The notes beneath the pieces were generated by a model. It was not told the origin of the DNA and ran no database searches. It was given only the letters and a program-made list of their open reading frames with translations. 64,000 bases of DNA. Origin: Acetobacter sp. (GTDB lineage: Bacteria; Pseudomonadota; Alphaproteobacteria; Acetobacterales; Acetobacteraceae). The stretch covers positions 496,001-560,000 of the forward strand of contig NZ_JAKVME010000001.1 in NCBI RefSeq assembly GCF_022483985.1, in the 5' to 3' direction. The first letter of the stretch is position 1, and every line of letters starts with the position of its first letter. Below are positions 28,655 through 36,905 of the stretch, in pieces. The position numbers and the translations under genes were made by a program.

Positions 28655-29623
28655 TCAGTCTCCAGCGTTTTTTGAGGCGCGGGGGTGGGCTTTCTGCCAG
28701 ACATCCAGCAGACGGGCTTCATCGGCAAGGGTGTAGCGTTGCGTCGTGGACAGGCTGGCATGGCCAAGCAGTTCCTGAATCACGCGCAGATCGGCACCAC
28801 CCTCCATCATGTGAGTGGCGAAGGAATGGCGAAGGGCGTGAGGCGTGGCGTGCTCGGGCAAACCCTCGCTCTTCCGCCATTGTCGCATGGCTTTCTGTGC
28901 GACGGCGGCGTTGAGGCGTCCGCCGCGGACACCGGGAAAGAGCGGTTCATTCCGGGATGGCGAGGGGTGAAAGCCTCGCCAGCGTTTCAGGACATCGGAC
29001 ACGCGTGGGAGCAGCGGCACAAGCCGCTCCTTGTTGCCCTTGCCCCGGATACGGAACACGCCCGTCGAAAGAGCTTCGTCAAAGTCTCCGACATTCAGTC
29101 CGAGCCCTTCTGAAATGCGCAGTCCACCGCCGTAAAGCAGCAGAAACAGCGCCTTGTCGCGTTCCTGCGCCATACTGTTTATTTCCATCAGTCCAATAGC
29201 TTCACCGGCTTCGAGGGCTTCGGTGACAGGAAGCGGACGTGGCAGCGGCTTTTTGGTGCGAGGGGTGGCCAGCAGGCTCGGTGCGGGATTTTCCACGCCT
29301 TTATGCCGGGCGAGAAAGCGGAAGAAGGAACGCAACGCCGAGACGCGGCGAGAACGGGTGCGGGCCGATTTGTCGCGGGTCGTCGGGCGTTGGCCGAGGC
29401 GGGGTGTCAGCGCCTGAGTCTGCTCATGCGCCAGCCACGCACGGAGGTCGGAAAGGCTGGCTGTGCCAAGAGTTGCGAGTGTCGGCTCCTCACCATGATG
29501 AGTGGTCAGAAACCCGAGAAAACGGGAGAGATCGCCCTGATAGGCGTCGATGGTATGCTGTGAAGCGCCGCGCTCGGCGGTCATCCATGCGAGGAATTGT
29601 TGCAGGGCGTCGTGAGCCTTCAC
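28655..29623 (-). CDS. xerC: tyrosine recombinase XerC
   Basis: The 322-residue protein has the SAM-like N-terminal core-binding domain (residues about 5-105) and a catalytic domain with the tyrosine-recombinase set: R169 in GGGLRISE, K195 in GKGNKE, H262 and R265 in HALRHSF, H288 in LLGHAS, and nucleophile Y297 in TQRYT. Length, motifs and the chromosomal setting favour XerC, which with XerD resolves chromosome dimers at dif, over a phage integrase. No dif site was found nearby, as expected. It is the first gene of the operon with pip and the retropepsin, and is divergent from priA with 60 bases between starts. Confidence 0.9.
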   Translation of the reverse strand: MKAHDALQQFLAWMTAERGASQHTIDAYQGDLSRFLGFLTTHHGEEPTLATLGTASLSDLRAWLAHEQTQALTPRLGQRPTTRDKSARTRSRRVSALRSFFRFLARHKGVENPAPSLLATPRTKKPLPRPLPVTEALEAGEAIGLMEINSMAQERDKALFLLLYGGGLRISEGLGLNVGDFDEALSTGVFRIRGKGNKERLVPLLPRVSDVLKRWRGFHPSPSRNEPLFPGVRGGRLNAAVAQKAMRQWRKSEGLPEHATPHALRHSFATHMMEGGADLRVIQELLGHASLSTTQRYTLADEARLLDVWQKAHPRASKNAGD

Positions 29624-29683
29624 CGGATATTTCTCCGTGAGGGGGCAAGACAGGACGCCGGGAAGAAGGTAGAGAGAGCCATC

Positions 29684-31924
29684 ATGGTGCAGAGCAGCCT
29701 ACTGGAACCTTTGCCTTCGCGAAAGCGCGTGTCTGTCCTGCTGCCACTGCCGTTTCCCTGTGCGCTGGATTATGCCGTCCCACAGTCGCTGGCTGACTCG
29801 CTTGCTCCCGGCGATGTGGTGGTCGTGCCGCTGGGTGGACGGCGGGAAACCGGCGTGGTCTGGGAGCAGACGGCGCTTCCTGCCGATCTTGCGCCTCCGC
29901 CGCCGCCCGAAATAGCTGAGTCGCGCCTGCGTCCTCTGAAGGAGCGGCTGGATCTGCCGCCGTTGTCGATGCAATTACGGCAATTCATCGACTGGGTCGC
30001 GGCCTATACGCTCGCGCCACCGGGCATGGTGCTGGCGATGGCGCTGCGCTCCCATCTGCGTGGAGAACAGACAGCGCCTGCCGTGGGGTGGGTGCGTATT
30101 GGGGAGCCGCCAGAGTCCTTAAGAATGACGCCCGCCCGTCGTGCTGTGCTGGATGCCCTGCCGCAGGGTGCGCCGCCGGTGACAATGGCGGAACTGACAG
30201 AGAAGGCAGGTGTCGGCGTATCGGTCGTGCGCGGTCTGGCGGATGCTGGCGTTCTGAAAAGCATGCTGATGGGACCGGTCTCTCCTTTTGCGGAACCGGA
30301 CCCCTTTTATAATCCACCGATTCTGGAAGGCGATCAGGCGACTGCCGCTACCGAGTTGCGGGCGCGTGTCGATGAGCGTGTGTTTTCCGCGACCTTGCTG
30401 GAAGGCGTGACCGGTTCCGGCAAGACCGAGATTTATCTGGAAGCGGTGGCTGAATGTCTGGCGCAGGGGCGGCAGGCGCTGGTTCTCTTGCCCGAAATTG
30501 CCTTGTCCGCTCAATGGATGGACCGTTTCGCCCGACGCTTCGGCGTGCGCCCGGCTGTCTGGCATTCCGAGATCGGCCAGAAGGCCCGTCGCCTGACATG
30601 GGCGGCCTGCGAGGATGGGTCGGCAAAGGTGATTGTCGGTGCTCGTTCGGCCCTGTTTATGCCGTTTCGTGATCTCGGTCTCGTGATTGTTGATGAAGAA
30701 CACGAGGCTGTTTTCAAGCAGGAGGAAGGCGTCACCTACAACGCCCGTGACATGGCGGTTGTACGGGCGCGACTTGCGAAAGCGCCCATCGTGCTGGCTT
30801 CCGCGACGCCAAGCCTTGAGACGTTGAACAATGTCGAGACCGGACGTTACCGGCATCTGGTGTTGACGGCGCGGCATGGCGGGGCATCCATGCCGGAGGC
30901 GCATCTGATCGACATGCGTGAAAATCCGCCACCACGCGGGCTGTTTCTCTCACCTGTGCTTGTGGACGCGGTGAAAACACGGCTCGGGCGCGGTGAGCAG
31001 GCCATGCTGTTCCTCAACCGTCGTGGCTATGCGCCGTTGACGTTGTGCCGCACCTGTGGGCATCGGATGGAATGTCCGCATTGCACGTCATGGTTGGTCG
31101 AACATCGGAAAAAGCGCGTTCTGGCCTGTCATTATTGTGAACATACCGAGCCTGTTCCCCATGCCTGTCCGACATGCGGAGCGGAGGACAGTCTGACGGC
31201 CATCGGTCCGGGGATCGAGCGGATAACGGAAGAAGCCCGCAGCGAATTTCCCGATGCGCGGATCATGGTCATGGCCAGCGACACGATCAGCGGCCCGGCT
31301 GCGACAGCGGAGGCTGTGGGCAAGATTTCGCGTCGTGAAGTCGATTTGATCATAGGCACGCAGATTGTCGCCAAGGGCTGGCATTTTCCACACCTGACGC
31401 TTGTGGGTGTGGTCGATGCCGACCTTGGACTTGGAGGCGCGGACCTGCGGGCAGGAGAGCGGACGATGCAGCTTCTGCATCAGGTCGCCGGACGTGCGGG
31501 GCGTGCAGAAGCGCCGGGCGAGGTGCTGCTCCAGAGTTTTACGCCGGAACATCCGGTCATGCAGGCGCTGGTTTCGGGTGATTTCGCGGCCTTCATGACG
31601 GAGGAAGCTGATCAGCGGAAGCCGGGCTTCTGGCCACCTTTTGGCCGGCTGGCCGCACTGATCATCAGTTCGGAAAATGCTGATGCAGCGGATAATGCGG
31701 CCCGACAGCTTGGTGTTTCCGCACCGCATGGTAACGGGATCGAGGTGCTTGGCCCGGTTCCCGCGCCGATTGCCGTGTTACGTGGTCGGCATCGACGACG
31801 GCTGTTGCTACGGACTCATCGAAATATCGCCGTGCAGCCAATTCTGCGCCGTTGGCTTGGTCAGGTCACGCTGACGAGTGCGGTGCGCGTGGATGTGGAT
31901 GTGGACCCGATTTCGTTTATGTAA
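29684..31924 (+). CDS. priA: primosomal protein PriA (replication restart helicase)
   Basis: The 746-residue protein has an N-terminal DNA-binding region (VLLPLPFPCALDYAVP, DVVVVPLGGR). A superfamily 2 helicase follows with Walker A GVTGSGKTE at about 241-249, VDEEHEAVFKQ, and ATPSLET. A zinc-binding insertion begins at about 455 (CRTCGHRMECPHC, then CHYC and CPTC: eight cysteines in four pairs) before LIGTQIVAKGWHFP. PriA recognises stalled forks and reloads the replicative helicase. The ATG at 29684 follows an AGAGAG purine run; the frame is open back to 29597 but overlaps xerC there. Downstream the sequence changes abruptly to AT-rich. Confidence 0.96.
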   Translation: MVQSSLLEPLPSRKRVSVLLPLPFPCALDYAVPQSLADSLAPGDVVVVPLGGRRETGVVWEQTALPADLAPPPPPEIAESRLRPLKERLDLPPLSMQLRQFIDWVAAYTLAPPGMVLAMALRSHLRGEQTAPAVGWVRIGEPPESLRMTPARRAVLDALPQGAPPVTMAELTEKAGVGVSVVRGLADAGVLKSMLMGPVSPFAEPDPFYNPPILEGDQATAATELRARVDERVFSATLLEGVTGSGKTEIYLEAVAECLAQGRQALVLLPEIALSAQWMDRFARRFGVRPAVWHSEIGQKARRLTWAACEDGSAKVIVGARSALFMPFRDLGLVIVDEEHEAVFKQEEGVTYNARDMAVVRARLAKAPIVLASATPSLETLNNVETGRYRHLVLTARHGGASMPEAHLIDMRENPPPRGLFLSPVLVDAVKTRLGRGEQAMLFLNRRGYAPLTLCRTCGHRMECPHCTSWLVEHRKKRVLACHYCEHTEPVPHACPTCGAEDSLTAIGPGIERITEEARSEFPDARIMVMASDTISGPAATAEAVGKISRREVDLIIGTQIVAKGWHFPHLTLVGVVDADLGLGGADLRAGERTMQLLHQVAGRAGRAEAPGEVLLQSFTPEHPVMQALVSGDFAAFMTEEADQRKPGFWPPFGRLAALIISSENADAADNAARQLGVSAPHGNGIEVLGPVPAPIAVLRGRHRRRLLLRTHRNIAVQPILRRWLGQVTLTSAVRVDVDVDPISFM

Positions 31925-32016
31925 AACATGTTGATTCTGATATTTGCAAATAATGCAAATAATTAAAAAGTATTATTGTTATATTTTTAATTTTAGTTTT
32001 TGATGAATATTTATTT
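31925..32016. other. AT-rich interval between priA and small ORF
   Basis: A run of strongly AT-rich sequence immediately follows the priA stop, continuous with the small ORF that ends at 32017. No clear terminator hairpin is present. The sharp change in composition marks this as an inserted or rapidly changing patch extending to about 32515. Confidence 0.4.
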
Positions 32017-32406
32017 TTAAAGATTTCGCGAATTTATAGTCTGATTTACTCCTATGGAAGCGAGATAGGGAAAAAGTTTAGAGCTAAGTTCTTTAGCTAG
32101 ATTTGAAAAATCACATGTGCCATAATCTATGTCTTTCTTGAAGTAACTGTAGATCGGGAGACCCCCGACGCAATTAAAAATACACTGATTAATTATATCC
32201 AGATCCTTGTCTTTCAATTTAAAAATGATTTTTTCATCTTTTTTTACTATAGGAGATACATAAATGGCACAGGATGTCTCAAATATTTCTTCTATAGAAT
32301 AGCAAATCAGCATTTCTACTTCTCCGACGGAGATATTTTTAAAAATGATGGCGATAAGAAACTGCCTTAATGACACAGCCTCGTCGCAGGTTAGATGCAA
32401 ATCCAT
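32017..32406 (-). CDS. AT-rich hypothetical protein (129 aa)
   Basis: I do not recognise this gene. The frame encodes 129 residues starting MDLHLTCDEAVSLRQF and ending NQTINSRNL, rich in Ile, Lys and Phe, with no signal peptide or clear membrane span. A short region (FNCVGGLPIYSYFKK) looks globular. Upstream GGATA is a weak ribosome binding site. Base composition is far more AT-rich than priA and the response regulator that flank it, consistent with an acquired gene or an ORFan. Because AT-rich DNA makes random long frames rare, a 390-base frame here is more believable than one of equal size in the GC-rich part. Confidence 0.5.
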   Translation of the reverse strand: MDLHLTCDEAVSLRQFLIAIIFKNISVGEVEMLICYSIEEIFETSCAIYVSPIVKKDEKIIFKLKDKDLDIINQCIFNCVGGLPIYSYFKKDIDYGTCDFSNLAKELSSKLFPYLASIGVNQTINSRNL

Positions 32407-32515
32407 AGCTAATGTATCCGTTTATATGTTGATCTGATACTACAAGAATTGAAAGATATTTCCGATAACGATGTCAATGACTGTATCTATATTTTTTGTG
32501 TTGTTTGATTAACAG

Positions 32516-33403
32516 TTATTCCACGTCTCCCAACAACCGCGACGCAGCCGCCGCAGCGGCGGTACGTCCACTGAAACCGGCCTTGTTATAAAGCTGCTCC
32601 GTATGCTTATCGATCGTACGGGGGCTGATACTGAGAATTTCAGCAATATCGCGGCTGCTCTTCCCACGGCTGATCCACAGAAGCACTTCCGCCTCTCGTG
32701 CGCTTAGCCCGAGTTTTTCCTGTAGAACTTGCTCGGGTCGGTCCAGTTGAAACGAGATGGAGAACAGCCATTCCTGCGGTCCATCCCGTCCGATGAAAGT
32801 GACCCGCAGAACACCGTTCTGGTAAGGGGTGGTGAAAATGACCTGTCCCGGTTCAGATTTTTTCTTCACGAACTCGGTGAACTGCTCGGGAGAAGGGAGT
32901 TGCGCCAGAAACTCGGCCGCTTTCGGGGTCGACCAGAGCAGTTCACCACTGTCATCCAGAGCAAAGAAGCGCCGACCGACGCTGTCCAGCGCCGTATGGG
33001 CTGTTCGTATACGGCGTGCGGCAATCAGGTGGATTTCAATGCGGGCCAGAACCTCGGCGAAATGGAATGGTTTGGTCACATAGTCCGTGGCGCCTGCTTC
33101 AAAGGCTCGCAGGACATGCTCGATTTCCGTCAGGCCGGTCATGAAGATGACGGGCAGGGCGTTGAGCGTGGCATCGGCTTTCATGCTGCGACAGATATCC
33201 CAGCCGCTCAGTCCCGGCATGATCGCATCGACCAGCACGAGGTCGGGCTGCGTCCGGTGCATGACTTCAAAGGCGCTGTCACCGGATTGCGCCAGCAGGA
33301 CCGCGTAACCGGCGTTTGTCAGAGCCTCGTCCATCATGCCGAGAGCGCCCGGATCATCATCAATCACAAGCAATGTCGAACGGGAGGATGTATCGCCTGT
33401 CAT
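32516..33403 (-). CDS. NarL/FixJ-type response regulator, partner of transporter-like kinase
   Basis: The 295-residue protein has a receiver domain (LLVIDDDPG acidic pocket, phosphoacceptor D59 in VLVDAIMPG, KP switch lysine in VTKPF). A middle region of about 90 residues follows (LDSVGRRFFALDDSGELLWST) that looks PAS-like but is not certain. A C-terminal LuxR-type helix-turn-helix ends the protein (LSAREAEVLLWISRGKSSRDIA, SPRTIDKHTEQLY). Its ATG overlaps the stop of the hybrid kinase by four bases (ATGA), so the two form a two-component pair translated together. With urtA divergent from the kinase gene, urea or nitrogen genes are the likely targets, and the palindrome at 36835-36850 is a candidate operator. 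Confidence 0.9.
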   Translation of the reverse strand: MTGDTSSRSTLLVIDDDPGALGMMDEALTNAGYAVLLAQSGDSAFEVMHRTQPDLVLVDAIMPGLSGWDICRSMKADATLNALPVIFMTGLTEIEHVLRAFEAGATDYVTKPFHFAEVLARIEIHLIAARRIRTAHTALDSVGRRFFALDDSGELLWSTPKAAEFLAQLPSPEQFTEFVKKKSEPGQVIFTTPYQNGVLRVTFIGRDGPQEWLFSISFQLDRPEQVLQEKLGLSAREAEVLLWISRGKSSRDIAEILSISPRTIDKHTEQLYNKAGFSGRTAAAAAASRLLGDVE

Positions 33404-36400
33404 GCCGGAAGTTCCTCCAGTAAGCGTCTGACTGTTTCGAGTTGATAGGTACGGGCGGCTTCCTGAATGGGAGCAAGAATCATGACAAGATGTGGATGGT
33501 TACTGCAAAGAAGATCGAGTTTTTGCTTCAGGAGACGAACGTTTCCTGAATTGATCAGTTCGATAAGTTCTGTTTTTTCATTTTCTGTCAGAGAGGTCTC
33601 TGCCGACACGTCTGACTGGATCGTGTCCGGAGATCGTGCGGAGCCTTCTTCCGCAGGCAGCGTCAGGGGCGTTTTGTCTGGTGGGGCGTCATCTTCAGAC
33701 GGAAACGTCCATCTGATATCCAGAAGCCGCCCGATTTCATCAAGAAGAGCCTGAAAATCGACCGGCTTGGGCAGGACCGTGCAGTCATCCAGTGAGGGAA
33801 CACGGCGGGAGGCCAGTTCAGTCACATTGCCGGTGAGAAAAAGCAGAGGAAGATGGCCGGCACTTGTTTCCCGAATGCGCAGAGCCAGTTCCCTCCCATC
33901 CATGCCGGGCATGGAAAGATCAAGAATGATCAGCTCAGGCAGATCAGTTTTCAGAAGTTCGAGACATTCTGCGCCCCCGGAGACATCCCGGACATTGAAC
34001 TGTCTGGACCCAAGGAATTCATGCATCATACGGCGATGGGCGGCATTGTCATCGACCACCAGTATGGTCTTGCGTGGCTCTGCGTAGCCGGAGGGAAGTC
34101 CCTGAAGAGCGGGAGCTGCATCTTCGGCGCGATCTGACAGAAGCAGGCGCACCCGGAAGCGGGTTCCGTGTCCGACGTCACTCGTCAGGGTGAGTTCACC
34201 CCCCAGAATATGGGTCAGAAGGCGCGTGATCGTCAGGCCAAGGCCGGTCCCCGGCACGGCGTCACCGGCTGCTCGCTCGAAAGGCTCGAAAATCCGTTCC
34301 TGATCGACAGCCGCAATGCCCGGACCTGTATCTTCGATGATGAATTCCGCAATCTGACCACGCCAGTTTGCCGTGAATGTCACGGAACCGGATGAGGTGA
34401 ACTTTACGGCATTGGACAGCAGGTTGAGGAGAATCTGACGTAGTCGATGCTCATCGCCCATCACTACCGGGGGAAGGTATCCAGGGTGGTAGTGGAAATC
34501 GAGCCTTTTGGCCCGCGCCTGTGGGCGGACCATCTGCACGACGGTATTGAGGAACTGGCCAAGGGCGATCCTGTCGCTGTAAAGTTCGATCCGACCGGCT
34601 TCAATTTTGGAAATATCGAGGAGTCCGGTCAGGAGTCCCGTCATGTGTTCGCCACTTTCCCGGATGGTGCGCAGCACATCCTGACGGTCTTCGGGAATGC
34701 GGTTATCGTTCTGGAGTATCTGCGTATAGCCCATGATGGTGTTCAGCGGAGCCCTGATTTCGTGACTGATTCCGCTCAGATAACGGGTTTTTGCAAGACT
34801 GGCCGCTTCCGCCTTTTCCCGTGCCCGTTTCAGGGCGTCATCTGTGCGTTGATGGGCGCGGATTTCATTCATCAGGAGATGCGTCTGCCTGCGGGTTTCT
34901 TCTCCTGCCGCCTGTCGTCCATCCTGCCCGAGCACGACAAGCCAGGATGTTAGAATGACAAGAAGAAAGAGAACGAGATAGGTATGGTTGTGGGCAAAGG
35001 AGGTGTCTCCGATCAGCAGGATCGCCGCCGTGCCAAGACCGGCAAAGAGGAGAAAACGTCCTTTTGTTGATAAAAGAAAATTCTTCAGCCTTTCAGGAAA
35101 CAGATCAAACGGCAGGCTGAACTGCTGCCTCAGATGCGTGACGGGCGGCTTGCAGCGATCATTGCAGCGGGCGTCAAGCGAACAGCAGAGCGAACAGATG
35201 GTCCCGCCATAGGCCGGACATCTGGCCATGTCGGTCGCTTCAAAAGTGTGTTCACAGATCACGCATTTCATGGAACCCCGTCTGTTCCAGTCTGCTGGCG
35301 CTCTCCGTGCGAGATAGGTGCGGCCACCGGTCAGCGCGGCGAGAAGAGGTGTCATCAGAAACGACAGTCCCAACGCGATGAACGGCGAAAAAGCCCCAGC
35401 GTAGGGTCCGAAATAGCCATCAGTGCAGAGAATGCCGGTCACAGCGCCTGTGAGTGCCGCTCCCAGCCCTACAGGATTGATGTCCGGCAGGAGGGCCCGT
35501 TTGAATTCGACAAAAGGCGGGCTGAGCCTGAGAGGTTTGCACAGCACGATATCAGCGAGGATTGGCCCGATCCACGCGGCGGCAAGGTCCGCATACAGCA
35601 CGATGCCCGTCTCAATGGTGCTTACCAGTCCGGCAAGCATGAGAAGGAGGGCGAGCGCTACGGTGAACAGAACATAAAAGACGCGTCCCGGATGGGAATG
35701 TGTCAGACGGGAAAAGAAATTCGACCAGGCGAGGGAGCCTGCATAGGCGTTCGTGATGTTGATCTTGAACTGTGCGACGATGACGAGCGCTGCGGTCGCT
35801 AGTGTCGCGAATGGTGGCGACAGAAAGGTTCCGTAGGCCAGCCTGTACATCTGTTGCGGTTGCACGGAGCGTGCCGGCGAAAAACCGGCATGAAGGACGG
35901 CCCATGCGAGAAACGATCCGGCGAAAAGCTTTGCTGCGTCGAACACGATCCAGCCCGGCCCGCCTGCGATCAGCGCGCACCACCATCCAAACCGGTTATC
36001 GCGGGATAGAGGGGGCATGAAGCGCAGAAAATCCACCTGCTCCGCGCTCTGGCAGATCAGCACGAACATGATGGACGCCGCGCTGCCGATGGCAAAAATG
36101 TTCAGAGGCTGTGTGGAAGCCAGTCCTTTGAACTGAACCCATTCGCCGATCCAGTCAGGATGAATGGAGAGAATGGCCATCAGCGGAATCAGATTGAGGG
36201 CGAACCAGATGGGCAGGGAGAAAATCTGAAAGCGGGCGATGAACCGGAAACCGCCGGTGACCAGTGGAATGACGAGCAACGCTGCGAGGCAGCACGCAAT
36301 GGTGTGGGAGATACCGGGAATCTGCTCCAGCAATGCTGCGAGAATGGCGGCTTCGATCCCGAAAAAGATGAAGGTGAAACTGGCATAGATTAGCGAGGTC

Positions 36401-36810
36401 AGGGTCGAGCCGATATAGCCGAATCCTGTGCCGCGCGTGAGCAGGTCGATGTCGAGGCCGCTGCGGGCCGCCGTGGCGCAGATGGGGAGGCTGACCAGAA
36501 AGATGACAGCGCTGACAAAGAGGATGGCAAGAGCCGTGTTGGAAAAGCCGAACGCCATTGTCAGCGTGCCGCCGATGGCTTCGAGCGCAAGGAAGGAAAT
36601 CGAGCCGAGCGCCGTCAGTGCGGCCCGCAAGGGTGTGGCTGCGCGGGCTGACCGGGCCGTGAAGCGCAGGGCGTAATCCTCAAGCGACTGATCCGCCGCC
36701 CAGCGGTTATAGTCGCGGCGCATGCGCACGATGCGCAACGGCCTCATGGCTGAACGCCTGGGAACCCGGACAACTGCTCCTGCATTCCTGTTTTCCTTTG
36801 CATCCCTCAT
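33400..36810 (-). CDS. hybrid sensor histidine kinase fused to an NCS1-permease-like domain
   Basis: The 1136-residue protein begins with about twelve membrane segments (residues about 55-505) that resemble an NCS1 cytosine/purine permease (YNRWAADQSLEDYALRF, then the FGFSNTAL and GTGFGYIGS elements). A Cys-rich insert follows at 514-553 with eight cysteines, then two more membrane spans and a helical linker. The kinase core has H683 in SHEIRAPLNTIMGY and an ATPase lid with EDTGPGIA and GTGLGLT. A receiver has D964 in ILDLSMPGMDG. About 100 residues of helical tail end it. Like CbrA, it probably couples substrate binding or transport to signalling, here perhaps urea, purine or allantoin. It pairs with the following regulator and is divergent from urtA. 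The start is uncertain: in-frame ATGs at 36747 and 36723 are alternatives. Confidence 0.88.
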   Translation of the reverse strand: MRDAKENRNAGAVVRVPRRSAMRPLRIVRMRRDYNRWAADQSLEDYALRFTARSARAATPLRAALTALGSISFLALEAIGGTLTMAFGFSNTALAILFVSAVIFLVSLPICATAARSGLDIDLLTRGTGFGYIGSTLTSLIYASFTFIFFGIEAAILAALLEQIPGISHTIACCLAALLVIPLVTGGFRFIARFQIFSLPIWFALNLIPLMAILSIHPDWIGEWVQFKGLASTQPLNIFAIGSAASIMFVLICQSAEQVDFLRFMPPLSRDNRFGWWCALIAGGPGWIVFDAAKLFAGSFLAWAVLHAGFSPARSVQPQQMYRLAYGTFLSPPFATLATAALVIVAQFKINITNAYAGSLAWSNFFSRLTHSHPGRVFYVLFTVALALLLMLAGLVSTIETGIVLYADLAAAWIGPILADIVLCKPLRLSPPFVEFKRALLPDINPVGLGAALTGAVTGILCTDGYFGPYAGAFSPFIALGLSFLMTPLLAALTGGRTYLARRAPADWNRRGSMKCVICEHTFEATDMARCPAYGGTICSLCCSLDARCNDRCKPPVTHLRQQFSLPFDLFPERLKNFLLSTKGRFLLFAGLGTAAILLIGDTSFAHNHTYLVLFLLVILTSWLVVLGQDGRQAAGEETRRQTHLLMNEIRAHQRTDDALKRAREKAEAASLAKTRYLSGISHEIRAPLNTIMGYTQILQNDNRIPEDRQDVLRTIRESGEHMTGLLTGLLDISKIEAGRIELYSDRIALGQFLNTVVQMVRPQARAKRLDFHYHPGYLPPVVMGDEHRLRQILLNLLSNAVKFTSSGSVTFTANWRGQIAEFIIEDTGPGIAAVDQERIFEPFERAAGDAVPGTGLGLTITRLLTHILGGELTLTSDVGHGTRFRVRLLLSDRAEDAAPALQGLPSGYAEPRKTILVVDDNAAHRRMMHEFLGSRQFNVRDVSGGAECLELLKTDLPELIILDLSMPGMDGRELALRIRETSAGHLPLLFLTGNVTELASRRVPSLDDCTVLPKPVDFQALLDEIGRLLDIRWTFPSEDDAPPDKTPLTLPAEEGSARSPDTIQSDVSAETSLTENEKTELIELINSGNVRLLKQKLDLLCSNHPHLVMILAPIQEAARTYQLETVRRLLEELPA

Positions 36811-36834
36811 GCCAGATGCGACATCGTAATGAAC

Positions 36835-36850
36835 TACGCAAGTTTGCGTA
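36835..36850. promoter_or_regulatory. palindromic operator candidate between kinase gene and urtA
   Basis: TACGCAA, two bases GT, then TTGCGTA: a perfect 7-2-7 inverted repeat. It lies 55 bases before the urtA start and 24 bases before the annotated kinase start. Size and symmetry suit a dimeric LuxR/FixJ-type regulator such as the one encoded at 32516-33403. The link is inferred. Confidence 0.5.
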
Positions 36851-36905
36851 TGGGAAAATCTGCCCCACTGAGGATGCTCATGTCAGTATCAGAAGGACAG
36901 AGGCC

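Noticed and set aside
28655..29623. Phage or island integrase instead of XerC
   Set aside because: Length, motifs and position next to priA in a housekeeping operon fit XerC; no attachment site, tRNA or phage genes are near.
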